This document shows, piece by piece, positions 31,653 to 40,948 of a stretch of 44,628 nucleotides of DNA. The translations under genes were made by a program, and so were the position numbers. The DNA lies in the IMG/VR virus record IMGVR_UViG_3300049218_000200, positions 1 to 44,628 of that record; one strand, written 5' to 3'. How positions within the stretch are numbered: the first letter of the stretch is position 1; each line of letters opens with the position of its first letter. Below the pieces are notes generated by a model that saw only the letters and a program-made list of their open reading frames with translations, had not been told where the DNA came from and made no database searches. Origin of the DNA: a virus.

Positions 31653-31681
31653 GGCCGGAGTCGCCAACCAGCGCTCCGGCC
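31653..31681 (+). terminator. Hairpin behind the capsid gene (attenuator candidate)
   Basis: GGCCGGAG (31653-31660) pairs perfectly with CTCCGGCC (31674-31681) around 13 bases. No T-tract follows, so it may protect the 3' end of the capsid mRNA or partly stop transcription rather than terminate fully. A related hairpin lies behind the tail-tube gene (35255). Confidence 0.5.
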
Positions 31682-31719
31682 GCCACTCTTCACAGCAGAT
31701 GTTTCCGAGGACAGGAACC

Positions 31720-32115
31720 ATGAGCGTACAGCAACTTCGCAAGAGCTACGTCACCCTTCAGCTTCCGGCTTCGCCGGCCGTGGGCGTCGCGCTGGCTACC
31801 TTCATCGCGCGCAATCCGATGCGGATTCTCTCCGCGCAAATCACGGCCTCGGATACCGGCACAGGCGCAGGCGCAACCACAGTCATTGTGAAGAAGAACG
31901 GCGTGCAGATTCCGACGCAAACCGCGCTTTCGATCGCGCAGGGCGCCGCCACGCACGCAACCTCCGGATCGTTCATCGGCAGCCCGATCAGCTATCCGGG
32001 CGGTGAAGGCTTTCTGCCCAACGACGTTCTCACCGTCGACCTGACGGCCGTCCCGGCAACCACGTCTCCGAAGTCCGTTTCCGTCATCCTTCACATCGTT
32101 CAAACCGACGTATAA
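31720..32115 (+). CDS. Small beta-rich protein, possible head decoration
   Basis: 131 residues from ATG 31720 (AGGA upstream). Mostly beta strands and Gly/Thr loops (ASDTGTGAGATTVIVKKNGVQIP, then SVSVILHIVQTDV), with no Cys. It lies directly behind the capsid, where decoration proteins and fibre-like trimers are found. No family recognised. It is separated from the capsid by a hairpin, so its level may be tuned apart. Confidence 0.5.
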   Translation: MSVQQLRKSYVTLQLPASPAVGVALATFIARNPMRILSAQITASDTGTGAGATTVIVKKNGVQIPTQTALSIAQGAATHATSGSFIGSPISYPGGEGFLPNDVLTVDLTAVPATTSPKSVSVILHIVQTDV

Positions 32116-32127
32116 GCGAGCCCTGCG

Positions 32128-32904
32128 ATGCCCGATCTTCAAGACCCGCTCCAGCCCTTTGTCGACGCGATCACTCCTGTGATTCGCGACGAACAGCAGT
32201 GGCTTGAGGTTGAAGAGATCGACCGCTTCATCGAGCAGACGTTGCTGCAGCGCTACTCCAAGGACAACCCGCTGGTGAACGTCTCGGATATCCCCGGCAA
32301 CGGCACCGCGTTCCTGCCGCTGCCGGTCGCCTTTCCGGGGCAAGCTGCCGTCGCCGGACCTCCTGCCGTCGCCGCGATCCCGCCCGCGTACGGCACCTTC
32401 GATCCGCAATTCTCGTTCATTACGCAGATCGAGTGGCCCGTGGGTCTGATCCCGATGGAGACGATTCGCCAGGAAGACTGGAACATCTATCGCTCGCCCA
32501 CCGGCTACCAGCTCCAGGTGCTTTCTTTCGTGCCGATGGTGGGTGACATCATCCGCGTCACCTGGACGTGCCAGCACGCGCCCGACGGTTCAACCATCTA
32601 CCAGGGCGACTTCTATGCGATCTGCGACTTTGCCGCGTCGCTTTGTCTTCAGTCGATGGCGTCGCGCGCGGCGCAGTTCGGCGACTCCACCATCGGCGCC
32701 GACACCGTGAACTATCGAGCCAAATCGGCGGAATATCTGACGCTGGCCAAGGAGATGCGCCGCAAGTATTTCAACCATTTTGGCGTGAATGAAGGCGACA
32801 AGGGCGAGGCGCAGGATTCGCCGGCCATCTCTACCGGCAGCCTGCACAACATCATGGGATCTGCCGGCGTCGACCGGCTGGTTCATTCGAGGTACACGCG
32901 CTAA
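32128..32904 (+). CDS. Probable head-tail connector
   Basis: 258 residues. The helical N-terminus (QPFVDAITPVIRDEQQWLEVEEIDRFIEQ) and C-terminal helices (FAASLCLQSMASRAAQF and AKSAEYLTLAKEMRRKYFN) resemble gp6-type adaptors that stack on the portal. A beta domain (about 60-160) is inserted between them. It sits between capsid and tail-completion genes. Assignment rests on layout and position. Confidence 0.55.
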   Translation: MPDLQDPLQPFVDAITPVIRDEQQWLEVEEIDRFIEQTLLQRYSKDNPLVNVSDIPGNGTAFLPLPVAFPGQAAVAGPPAVAAIPPAYGTFDPQFSFITQIEWPVGLIPMETIRQEDWNIYRSPTGYQLQVLSFVPMVGDIIRVTWTCQHAPDGSTIYQGDFYAICDFAASLCLQSMASRAAQFGDSTIGADTVNYRAKSAEYLTLAKEMRRKYFNHFGVNEGDKGEAQDSPAISTGSLHNIMGSAGVDRLVHSRYTR

Positions 32905-33443
32905 TGGTGAGCATCAAAATCACCGGGTTGGAGAACGCGACCGAAGAGGTGCGCGAGGCAACGCACCGCGGTGTTATCGCCGGGCTGACGGCGCTTGGCA
33001 TCAAGGGCGTGCAGCTCGCCACGGAGGCGACTGCCTCGCCATACAACGGTCTGCCGCCCGCCGTCGCCACTGGCAACCTGGCCAACTCGTACTTTTCGAC
33101 CATTACGCCGGGCATGTTCCTGAGCCGCCTGGCGATCCAGGCGGGAGCGCCGGCGGACACGTATGTGGATCCCATCAACTCTGGCGCCACGCCGCACATG
33201 CCGCCGGTCAACGCGCTCCTCCCGTGGGTCAAGCTCAAGTTCGGCGTCGACGACGCAAAAGCTGCGCTGGGCATCGCGTGGGCCATCGCCACGAACATGA
33301 AGGAGAAGGGCATGCTCGGGCGTCACATGGTCGATCGCGCCCAGGCGGCCATCGAACCGCTCGGGCCTGGGGCTATCGAGCACGGCATCGCCGAGGCATT
33401 GCGCGCAGCGGGATTGGCAGGGGGCAACGTTGCCGCTCAATGA
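32904..33443 (+). CDS. HK97 gp10-like tail completion protein
   Basis: 179 residues; TAATG overlap upstream. MVSIKITGLENATEEV followed by GLTALGIKGVQLATEATASPYNGLPPAVATGNLANSY fits the HK97 gp10 pattern, in which a helix is followed by TGxLxxS and a beta hairpin. Such proteins complete the head-tail joint. It overlaps the next gene by 14 bases. Confidence 0.58.
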   Translation: MVSIKITGLENATEEVREATHRGVIAGLTALGIKGVQLATEATASPYNGLPPAVATGNLANSYFSTITPGMFLSRLAIQAGAPADTYVDPINSGATPHMPPVNALLPWVKLKFGVDDAKAALGIAWAIATNMKEKGMLGRHMVDRAQAAIEPLGPGAIEHGIAEALRAAGLAGGNVAAQ

Positions 33444-33885
33444 AGTCATCACCGCCGTCACCGCGCGACTGGAGTCCGTCGCGAGCGTGAAGAACGTGTA
33501 CAGCTACATCCGCGAAGCGAAGGACGGAAAGAAGTTCATCGACCTTTTCAAGGACCCAGCGGCCGGCGTTATCCACACCTGGATGATCACGCGCGCGGCC
33601 ACCAAAAAAATGGATGACGGCACTGGCTGCACGCGGCACATCCACGACATCAAGATGCTCGGCTACTACGCGCTGAACGATCGCGAGGCCAGCGAATCAA
33701 CTTTTCAGCAGATTATCGAGGATGCCTGCGCGCCGTTCGATTCCCTTCAGGACCGTCAGTACGGCGGCCAGTTCGATTGGAGCCAGCCAGTCCAGGTGAA
33801 CGGTCCCACAGTGCTGATGTACGCCAACGTTCTCGTCCACGCGGTTGAGCTGCTCCACAAAGTTGAGGAGGTAATTTACACATGA
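33430..33885 (+). CDS. Tail terminator-like protein
   Basis: 151 residues from TTG 33430, with GCAGGGGGCAACG just ahead. The alpha/beta layout LNEVITAVTARLESVASV, RHIHDIKMLGYYALND, ASESTFQQIIEDACAPF and VLVHAVELLHK resembles phage tail terminators of the gp37/gpU class. They cap the tail tube and join it to the head. A start at a normal ATG would remove the first helix, so TTG is preferred. Confidence 0.6.
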   Translation: MPLNEVITAVTARLESVASVKNVYSYIREAKDGKKFIDLFKDPAAGVIHTWMITRAATKKMDDGTGCTRHIHDIKMLGYYALNDREASESTFQQIIEDACAPFDSLQDRQYGGQFDWSQPVQVNGPTVLMYANVLVHAVELLHKVEEVIYT

Positions 33886-34175
33886 ATCCCACGGAAGTCT
33901 CGGTTCGTCTTACCGCAGCCGGCAAGGAAGCTGCCGGCGGCGGAACGTTGCTCGTGCATGGCGGCCAACGTGAGCTCAGCTTCACCGGCGACGCCGTCCA
34001 GACGGTGCGGTTCAGCGATTGGAACCAGGTGCTTCGCTCGACCGCTCCGTACGGCAAACCGTTCTTCGAGATCGTGCAGGATGCAGCGCCCGCCCCGGCC
34101 GGAACTCCGACACTCGTCCCGCCGAAGACAACGAAGCCGGTCTCCGCGCCCACAGAAGGCGAAGCCGCCAAGTAG
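33882..34175 (+). CDS. Small tail-region protein
   Basis: 97 residues; ATGA overlap with the tail terminator. One beta-rich domain (EVSVRLTAAGKE, LLVHGGQRELSFTGDAVQTV, YGKPFFEIV) and a Pro/Thr-rich C-terminal tail. It lies between tail terminator and tail tube. No family recognised. Confidence 0.55.
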   Translation: MNPTEVSVRLTAAGKEAAGGGTLLVHGGQRELSFTGDAVQTVRFSDWNQVLRSTAPYGKPFFEIVQDAAPAPAGTPTLVPPKTTKPVSAPTEGEAAK

Positions 34176-34210
34176 TCCCATACTTTTGATCCAAACCGAA
34201 GGAGAATCCC

Positions 34211-35242
34211 GTGCCGCCTCTTTTTCCCGCAACAACGTTTGTCGGTCAGAAAGCGCAACTGCGCCAGATGGTCCTTGCGCCCAACGTCGAAACCACCTGG
34301 GGCACTCCGTGCGCAATCGGTTCGTACCAGGAGGCGCTCTCGTATGACGTCTCCGGTTACGCCAAGTTCGCGCAGCCCAAGGAGAGCAACTACCAGCAGG
34401 CCGGCAACACCAACAGCTTTGCCAGCCAGAACTGGACGATCCAGCGCAAGACCGCACTCGACCTGAGCGGAACGCTGACGGACTGGGTATGCGGATACCT
34501 GCTGGCGCTCGCGCTGGGCAAGGATGTGATTACGGGCGGCGCCGCGCCGTACACGCACACACTCAACTTCATCGACTCCGGCACCATCGCCCAGGCGACC
34601 AGCATCTATGCGCAAGACACCCAGGCGCTCTTCTACCAGTTGCTGGACATGGGCGTCTCGCAGGTGACGATCACCAGCACTGGCACCGGCTCGCTGAAAT
34701 TCAAGGCAACGCTGATGGGCACCGGCCGCACCGTGGATGGCGTGCTCGCGGGAATGCCGCAACCCGCACAGCGGCAGCGCCTGTACGGCAGCGACTCGCA
34801 GATCTCGCTCGGACCGTCCGGCGGCGCGCTCGTCAGCTATTACCCGCGCGTGAAGAGCTGGGAGCTGACGATCGATGCCGGCATGGCCGAGGAGCGTCCG
34901 AGCGGCTCGGGACTCTACGCCTCGCACCTCACCATCTCGATGCCGAAGGTGAAGTTCAAGTTCGTCGTCGCAGCCAATAACGTGGACGACTTCTACGCAT
35001 GGAAGCGCAACGGGACGCAACTAGCGCTCACCTGCAATACCCAGAGCGGGCCGAACAACTCCGCGCTCAATATTTCGCTGCCGTGCTTCACGCTCGACGA
35101 AAACACCGCTCTTTCGAACGTGGGCGACACGAGCTGCTGGACGGTGGACCTGGGCGAGAACGACATCCTGCAGGTGGGCGCCACGCCGCTGATTACGATC
35201 GGCGTCGTCAATTCGCAACCAAGCTACCTGACCGCGGCCTAA
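34211..35242 (+). CDS. Major tail tube protein
   Basis: 343 residues from GTG 34211, preceded by GAAGGAGAATCCC. The sequence is beta-rich (QLRQMVLAPNVETTWGTPC, TLTDWVCGYLLALALGKDV, LKFKATLMGTGR, SWELTIDAGM, KFKFVVAANNV), as in tube proteins of siphoviruses, and its length allows an extra surface domain. It lies between tail terminator and tail chaperones and is followed by a hairpin, as is usual for highly made virion proteins. Confidence 0.75.
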   Translation: MPPLFPATTFVGQKAQLRQMVLAPNVETTWGTPCAIGSYQEALSYDVSGYAKFAQPKESNYQQAGNTNSFASQNWTIQRKTALDLSGTLTDWVCGYLLALALGKDVITGGAAPYTHTLNFIDSGTIAQATSIYAQDTQALFYQLLDMGVSQVTITSTGTGSLKFKATLMGTGRTVDGVLAGMPQPAQRQRLYGSDSQISLGPSGGALVSYYPRVKSWELTIDAGMAEERPSGSGLYASHLTISMPKVKFKFVVAANNVDDFYAWKRNGTQLALTCNTQSGPNNSALNISLPCFTLDENTALSNVGDTSCWTVDLGENDILQVGATPLITIGVVNSQPSYLTAA

Positions 35243-35254
35243 ACCGAAACGTAC

Positions 35255-35282
35255 GCTGGAGTCGCGACTCAGCGGCTCCGGC
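35255..35282 (+). terminator. Hairpin behind the tail-tube gene
   Basis: GCTGGAG (35255-35261) can pair with CTCCGGC (35276-35282), and the enclosed GAGTCGCGACTC is itself a perfect palindrome. TTTTCC follows at once, so partial termination is likely. It shares GGAGTCGC, CAGCG and CTCCGGC with the hairpin behind the capsid gene. Confidence 0.5.
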
Positions 35283-35304
35283 TTTTCCATCGCAGGAGAA
35301 GCCG

Positions 35305-35502
35305 ATGCACCTGATTTCATTCCTGATCGCACTCGTTCTCGTCCAGACGTTGCTCCTCGCTTATCTGCTCTTCCGTTGGCAGCCACGCCCGCGTGAGCCG
35401 CGCATGAAGAAGCCGTTCGTTCCCTCGGTGCCGAAGGGCTATAAGCGCCCTGCTCCGTGCCCTGTGCCGCCCCGTTCCTTTAGCCAGGGAGGGGCGCGAT
35501 GA
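35305..35502 (+). CDS. Small membrane-anchored protein
   Basis: 65 residues from ATG 35305 with CAGGAGAAG upstream. One N-terminal span (LISFLIALVLVQTLLLAYLLF) is followed by a basic, Pro-rich tail (RWQPRPREPRMKKPF). Odd in a tail operon. It could be a spanin-like or assembly-membrane factor. Its stop overlaps the next start. Confidence 0.5.
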   Translation: MHLISFLIALVLVQTLLLAYLLFRWQPRPREPRMKKPFVPSVPKGYKRPAPCPVPPRSFSQGGAR

Positions 35503-36272
35503 CGGAAGAGACACCGACCCTAGCCACCCTCGAACTGACCGCGCCGCGCGTGCTCCAGATCCGCTTCGGCACCTTCCCGTACAAGTGGACGTTCCGCCGC
35601 ATCCTCATCGAGGACTGGCTCAACTTCTTCCGCGCGTTCGAAACCGAAACCGTGCAGCTCCTCGGCGAGCAGATCGAGACCTTCGAGATCGAGACTGCAC
35701 TGGTTGAGCTGGCACGCGAAACCGTCGTCTCAGTCGAAGGCTATTCTTCGCAGGCCCCGGCGAATTTCCGCACGATGCTGCCGCGCGGACACCTGAAGGC
35801 GTTCGGCATGGCGCTGCGCGACGTATGCGTAAGCCGCGAAGGTGACGACGCGCCGATCGACCTGACCGATCTGCACGAGGTGAAGATCGATTGCACCTGG
35901 TCGGCGCCTCCGGAGGGAGGCGGAGTGGTCCAGTTCACCGGGCTCGTGCATCGCTTCCGCTCCCCCACGATGAAGCAGCAGCGCGATTACAACCGCGCGA
36001 CCAACACGTATCGCATCAAGGGTGATTCGCGCGCCGGCCGCACCATCTACCCCGCGCGCCAGGCGCTCATGATCGGGTTCTACGACGCGCTGATCGAGAG
36101 CGTGGACACGCGCTACACGGTCAACGGCGAACCGCTCATAGGTGCGAAGTCGATCGCGCGCGAGATGGATGGATGCCACAAGGTTGCGGCGGTGATGGGC
36201 TTCCTGAACGCCGGCGGCGCGGGCACGGTGGAAAGCGCCAAAGTGGACGGCGGCGAGGAAACGATCCAGTGA
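35499..36272 (+). CDS. Tail assembly chaperone candidate
   Basis: 257 residues, ATGA start. The N-terminus is beta (LATLELTAPRVLQIRFGTFPYKWTFRRI), the rest mostly helical. Position after tail tube and before tape measure is where chaperones (gpG/GT type) sit. I found no clear slippery heptamer near its end, so a translational frameshift is not evident. Confidence 0.52.
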   Translation: MTEETPTLATLELTAPRVLQIRFGTFPYKWTFRRILIEDWLNFFRAFETETVQLLGEQIETFEIETALVELARETVVSVEGYSSQAPANFRTMLPRGHLKAFGMALRDVCVSREGDDAPIDLTDLHEVKIDCTWSAPPEGGGVVQFTGLVHRFRSPTMKQQRDYNRATNTYRIKGDSRAGRTIYPARQALMIGFYDALIESVDTRYTVNGEPLIGAKSIAREMDGCHKVAAVMGFLNAGGAGTVESAKVDGGEETIQ

Positions 36273-36284
36273 GGTTGATGATCC

Positions 36285-36677
36285 ATGATCGACGTGAGGC
36301 GCGACTTCGCGGGGCTGCGGATTGCAGCGGCGGAGCTGTACGAAGAAGCCTTCGTCCGCAAGGAGTTCGAGCACTCGCTGCGCGAATTGCCGCTGGCCGC
36401 GGAGAGCGTACTGGGCGAGGTCGAGAGCTACGCGCCGAGATCCATCAGTCAAGGGTTCTATCTCTGGGTCCAGTACCTGTTGTGGCTCAAGAGCGTGTGC
36501 GCTTTGCCTGGATGCGCGCTGGAGCTGCTGGCGGATGAGGCGGAAGGTCTGCTCGCCGTCACGGACGCCGAGCGTGAGTTTCGCAAGGCTCATCCCTCGT
36601 GCTGGAAATGCGGTGAGCTGAACGTAAGGGACGCAAGCTACTGCCGAAGCTGTTCGGCGGACTTCAAGAACGATTAG
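36285..36677 (+). CDS. Small protein with C-terminal zinc ribbon before the tape measure
   Basis: 130 residues. A helical body (AELYEEAFVRKEFEHSL, QGFYLWVQYLLWLKSV) ends in a zinc ribbon, CWKCGELNVRDASYCRSC. It occupies the site of the second tail-assembly chaperone; a zinc ribbon in this place is unusual. No frameshift fusion with the previous ORF is visible. Confidence 0.52.
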   Translation: MIDVRRDFAGLRIAAAELYEEAFVRKEFEHSLRELPLAAESVLGEVESYAPRSISQGFYLWVQYLLWLKSVCALPGCALELLADEAEGLLAVTDAEREFRKAHPSCWKCGELNVRDASYCRSCSADFKND

Positions 36678-36687
36678 AGAGGGCAGC

Positions 36688-39600
36688 ATGGGAGCGCAGG
36701 CCACAATCAACCTGGTGGTGGACGAGTCGGGGACAGTTCCCGGGCTGACTCGTTTCCAGCAGCGTGCGATGGCTGCCTTCCAGGGAACGCGCAAGGAAGC
36801 GACCAGCCTGCAGGACGAGATTCGCCGCCTCGCGGCGTCGATCGACGCGCTTGCGGAATCCGGCATCAAGGCCGGCAACAAGATGGGCCAGGGCTTCCGC
36901 GAAGCCAATGGGCACGCACTCACCAGCCTCGATTCCGTCCGCTTGCTCCGCGATGACCTGGGCATCCGTATCCCGCGTGCGATGGAGAAGCTGATCGCCA
37001 GCACACAGGCATTCCAGGCGGCGGCGAGCGTGGCGTTCGGAGTGCTTGCCGGGATCGGCGTGGCGGAGCTGATCGGACACATGGGCAAAGAGGTTTACGA
37101 CCTCGGCACGAAGTGGCTGAGCGTAACGGCTGCGCGCGCTGCTTATGACAAACAGGTGCAAGATAATGCGCAGCAAAAGTTTGTCCAGGTGGACAACATC
37201 GAGGATGCGAAGCTGCGCATCGACGAAGCTACGAGCAGCGCGCAGGCCCTAAACAGCGTAGCGAAGGAGCTGGCGCACCAAAGCTGGGGCGACCTGTTGA
37301 AGGGTGGTACGGAGGGCCTGCAGCGGGCACTGACCGACAGGCTTACCGCGAGCCAATTGTCTAAGCAGTCCGTCGTGGGAATGGATCAGCAGGAGAAGCT
37401 GAGCCCGGAATACCTTCGTTTCCAACACGAGCAGAACATCCAGCAGATCGAGCTGAACCATGCACTCGACGACACGCACAACCGCCGTCAGAAGATCAAC
37501 GACGACCTGACGAAACAGAAGCAGCTCGACGCGGAGAACCGCGCTTACCAGCAGCGGCTGAACCGCCTGGACCCGAACGACACATCGAAGGATTCCGGGA
37601 AGTCGGAGCAGATGGCGAAGGACGCGGCGGCTGAGGCGAAGGCTCAGGCGGACCTCATCAATCTGAACGAAGAGACACAGCGTGAGCTGCGGCGCATGCG
37701 GGACGAGACCGCTTCGATCGGACTGAAGGGCGAAAGGGCGCTGATCGCGGCCGAGAAGACTGAGATCGATTCGCTTTCGGTGAAGGACGACGCTTACGCG
37801 CAAAAGAAGGTCGAGATCGAGCGTCGCACCGCAGCGCAGATCGCGAATCTTCACCAGGAGGAAGCACGCAAGACGGAGGAGTTGAACGAGCAGGCCGTCC
37901 TCAGCGGGAAGACGGGTAATGACCGCATCCTGGAAGAGGAGCGGCACACGATCGCCGAGATCAACAAGCTGGTCAATCAGTCGGAGTTGACTGAAAAAGA
38001 AGCCATGCGTCGACGCGCCGCGGCGCATCGGCAGGCGGACAATGAGATTCGCAGGAGCCTGAAGGAATATGCCGACGCCGAGCGCGAAATGCGAGACGCG
38101 AACAACGGTGCGGGCGCCAAGGGTTACGTGCGCATCCATGACGACGATCAGAAGGACCGCGACGACGCAAAGCAGCGCTACGACAAGCTGGTTGAAGGCA
38201 TGGACCAGGACGATGCGCGTCGACTGGAAGCGTACCGAATCTATCAGGCCGAACTCGCGGACATCAGCAAGAAGACGGACGCGGAGATCAAGGACCTGCA
38301 CGATAGGAACACCGAAGAGACGCGCAACATGCAGGATCAGGCTGCAAGCGTCCACTCCGGAGGCCATGGCCGCAATCTGGGTGGCATGTTCGACGCGGAG
38401 CAGGCCCAGACCCAGAAGATCCTCGCCGAATACGACAAGCGGTTGCGCGGGTTGCAGGAGATGGAGAAGGAAGGCGTCCTAAGCCACCAGGAAGCCGTTG
38501 AGCGGAAGCAGGCAATCGATGAGGTCTACAACGCACAGATGGAGGCGGCTGAGTCCCAGATGCGCGATAAGCTGACGGGCGAGATCGAGGGTGCGTTCAA
38601 AAATCCCATGGCTGCCATCCGCAAGGAGATGGAGCACGAGATGGCCGCGATGATCGCGGACTGGGTGATGCAGCTCGGGGCGTTCAAGCGGATCTTCGGA
38701 AGCACGTTCCAGGGCACCATCAGCGGAGGGGCATCGAGCGGGCCGGGTGCCCAGCGCGCGGCGGGACCGGGCGGTTTGCTGAGCGCCATCATGGGACACG
38801 GCAGCACGCTCGGAGGAGGATCTGCCGGGTTCGCCGGTTCTGGGTCGACGTCGGAACTTGCCGGCACCGTCTCCGCTTCGTCGGCTTCATCCGCAACGTC
38901 ATCGCCTTCGAGCCTTTCGCTCGGCGGGTCGGTCTCAGGCGGCATGAACGGCGGCGCGATGGTCTCGGACGCCACATCGCTTGCGGCCACGTCCACGCGG
39001 GCCTACGATGCGCTGAATCCTCCGCCCGTGGCCGCGCTCAGCGGCGGCGTGGCTCAGGACAACACCGGCTTCACCGAAGTTGACAACGGACCGGGCCAGA
39101 TGCCAACCTACAACGCGGACCAGACGGACCAGCTCCCCACGGGTGCGAGCGCTGCAGGAACCCTCGGTGGTTTGGCTGGAGCGGGCATGGCTGCCTACTC
39201 CGGGTTTACGGGTGTCGTCAGCTCGTTCGAGAGTGGGAAGGCCTCGGGGATTCTCTCCGGAGGGATGAGCGGCGCGGAACTTGGCGGCGCCGTCGGTTCG
39301 CTCGCTGGGCCGCTGGGCACGGCGATCGGCGCGGGTGTGGGTGCGGCCGTGGGCGCGACGGCGGGGCTCGTCGGCTGGGCGACAGGCGAAGGCAATCGCC
39401 TGGGCGCCGCGAAATACTACAAGACCACCATGCTTCCGCAGTTTGAGAAGACCGCCAAGGATTACATGCAGGGCACTGGCGGCGACGCGGAGACGGCCAT
39501 CGGCAACGTCACCAGCATCGGGCAAACCGGATACCAGACCATCATGTCGAAGTGGGGCTCGACGGCCGCGGAATGGACGAAAAGCCAGTACATCGAGAAG

Positions 39601-40041
39601 GAACAGAACTTCATCACGCGCGAGATCAACCAGCTCGCCGGCGGCGGCCACGATTACCTTCAGGCGAGCGCCGTCCAGTTCCACACGGGCGGTCTGATCA
39701 GCGACTTCGGCGACCTTTCCACCAGCTCCAACGAAGGCTTCATCCACGCGATGCTGGGCGAGGCTGTAGTCAATCCGGTTGCCGCCGGGATGCATGGATC
39801 CGCGATCAGCGCCATGAACGCCGGCGCGACCCCTTCCGACATCGCCGGCATGTATCTGCGGAGCGGATCCGGTGCAGGATCGACGATGCCTCCAGGCGGC
39901 AGCGTCACGCATCACCACTGGGACATCTCGACCATGGATGCGCACTCGTTTCAGCAGTTCCTCGACCAGCGCGGCGGGATGGACGCGTTTGTGAGGTCGA
40001 ACACCAAGCGCAACAGCCGCTACAACGGGGAAGAGGACTGA
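36688..40041 (+). CDS. Tail tape measure protein
   Basis: 1117 residues, the largest rightward gene, behind AGAGAGGGCAGC. The N-terminal part is helical with one hydrophobic segment (AAASVAFGVLAGIGVAELIG, about 110-130). Residues 230-650 are highly charged with repeated EEARKTEELNEQ-type heptads, typical coiled coil. Residues 690-930 are Gly/Ala/Ser-rich with glycine-zipper runs (GGAVGSLAGPLGTAIGAGVG). It sets tail length and may form a channel during injection. At about 1.5 angstrom per residue the tail would be about 165 nm. Confidence 0.9.
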   Translation: MGAQATINLVVDESGTVPGLTRFQQRAMAAFQGTRKEATSLQDEIRRLAASIDALAESGIKAGNKMGQGFREANGHALTSLDSVRLLRDDLGIRIPRAMEKLIASTQAFQAAASVAFGVLAGIGVAELIGHMGKEVYDLGTKWLSVTAARAAYDKQVQDNAQQKFVQVDNIEDAKLRIDEATSSAQALNSVAKELAHQSWGDLLKGGTEGLQRALTDRLTASQLSKQSVVGMDQQEKLSPEYLRFQHEQNIQQIELNHALDDTHNRRQKINDDLTKQKQLDAENRAYQQRLNRLDPNDTSKDSGKSEQMAKDAAAEAKAQADLINLNEETQRELRRMRDETASIGLKGERALIAAEKTEIDSLSVKDDAYAQKKVEIERRTAAQIANLHQEEARKTEELNEQAVLSGKTGNDRILEEERHTIAEINKLVNQSELTEKEAMRRRAAAHRQADNEIRRSLKEYADAEREMRDANNGAGAKGYVRIHDDDQKDRDDAKQRYDKLVEGMDQDDARRLEAYRIYQAELADISKKTDAEIKDLHDRNTEETRNMQDQAASVHSGGHGRNLGGMFDAEQAQTQKILAEYDKRLRGLQEMEKEGVLSHQEAVERKQAIDEVYNAQMEAAESQMRDKLTGEIEGAFKNPMAAIRKEMEHEMAAMIADWVMQLGAFKRIFGSTFQGTISGGASSGPGAQRAAGPGGLLSAIMGHGSTLGGGSAGFAGSGSTSELAGTVSASSASSATSSPSSLSLGGSVSGGMNGGAMVSDATSLAATSTRAYDALNPPPVAALSGGVAQDNTGFTEVDNGPGQMPTYNADQTDQLPTGASAAGTLGGLAGAGMAAYSGFTGVVSSFESGKASGILSGGMSGAELGGAVGSLAGPLGTAIGAGVGAAVGATAGLVGWATGEGNRLGAAKYYKTTMLPQFEKTAKDYMQGTGGDAETAIGNVTSIGQTGYQTIMSKWGSTAAEWTKSQYIEKEQNFITREINQLAGGGHDYLQASAVQFHTGGLISDFGDLSTSSNEGFIHAMLGEAVVNPVAAGMHGSAISAMNAGATPSDIAGMYLRSGSGAGSTMPPGGSVTHHHWDISTMDAHSFQQFLDQRGGMDAFVRSNTKRNSRYNGEED

Positions 40042-40042
40042 G

Positions 40043-40948
40043 ATGGCAGAGACCGACATCCTCAACCCCGTGCAGGGCTTCTGGGCAGCGCTCGGCGGCA
40101 ATCCAACCTGGAACTACGATTACACGCGCAAGAAAGCGAACAACAAACAGGAGCAGACCGCGCGCCTCGGCTACCCGACTTCGCGCGACATCACGAACGC
40201 CGGCCATGCCTTCACCTGGAACTGGATCAACCGTCCACTGTCCGTCATCGAGCGCGTGGAGAACTTTTATTCCGACTTCAAAGATGGCTACTTCACCGTC
40301 ATCGACTGGGACAACGGTGAGCGTCAGTTCGTCGGACGCTTCCTCGATACGCCCAACACGAAGGAGGTCGAGAACGGCCTTTGGACGATCCAGGGACTTG
40401 CGTTTCAGGAGCGTCCTCGTTCGCGCATGCTGGTGTACCCCGGCGACTTCACGAACTGGGGCCATCCCCTCAACGTAGCCGACGACGACCTAAACCCTCG
40501 TGTCGCGCTGATGCAGGGCACCTGGCTAATTCAGCCGATCCCCATCTCCTCAACATTTACGGCATCGATGCCAGCCACGCTGGAGGCCATCGACGTGACA
40601 CCCGCGGCCGGCGATTGGGCGCAAACGGCGTACGTCGGGTTCGGTTTCCAGTTTGTCTTTCGTCTTGCCGCCAACCTCGGGACCATCACGATCTCGCTCG
40701 ATGGCACCGCGATCGCCACCCTCGATCTGTCGAATGGCACGGCGACCGGCGTGGCCTCCGGAGTGACGGCCGTTGTCACAAACGGAGGAAATTACCCAAA
40801 CCCAGGCTTTTACTACTCCGGATCGTTCTGCACGCTCACCTTCCAGAACGTTCAGTTGGACATGCACTACGTCACGATCGCCTATGCGGGAGCAAGCGCG
40901 GCCGGCGGCGTCTCGATCATCTTCCCGCAACTTACATACATCTACTGA
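40043..40948 (+). CDS. Distal tail protein-like, GTA/DUF2460-type place
   Basis: 301 residues. The first 140 (GFWAALGGNPTWNYDYTRK, RPLSVIERVENFYSDFKDGYFTVIDWDNGERQFVGRFL, VENGLWTIQGLAFQERP) have the layout of a distal tail or DUF2460-like protein that docks on the tube. The C-terminal 150 are a beta sandwich (FQFVFRLAANLGTITISLDG), perhaps sugar-binding. It begins right after the tape measure stop. Confidence 0.6.
   Translation: MAETDILNPVQGFWAALGGNPTWNYDYTRKKANNKQEQTARLGYPTSRDITNAGHAFTWNWINRPLSVIERVENFYSDFKDGYFTVIDWDNGERQFVGRFLDTPNTKEVENGLWTIQGLAFQERPRSRMLVYPGDFTNWGHPLNVADDDLNPRVALMQGTWLIQPIPISSTFTASMPATLEAIDVTPAAGDWAQTAYVGFGFQFVFRLAANLGTITISLDGTAIATLDLSNGTATGVASGVTAVVTNGGNYPNPGFYYSGSFCTLTFQNVQLDMHYVTIAYAGASAAGGVSIIFPQLTYIY

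Noticed and set aside
36200-36300. Programmed -1 frameshift between the two chaperone-position ORFs
   Set aside because: I saw no convincing slippery heptamer before the first stop, and the second ORF has its own start region.
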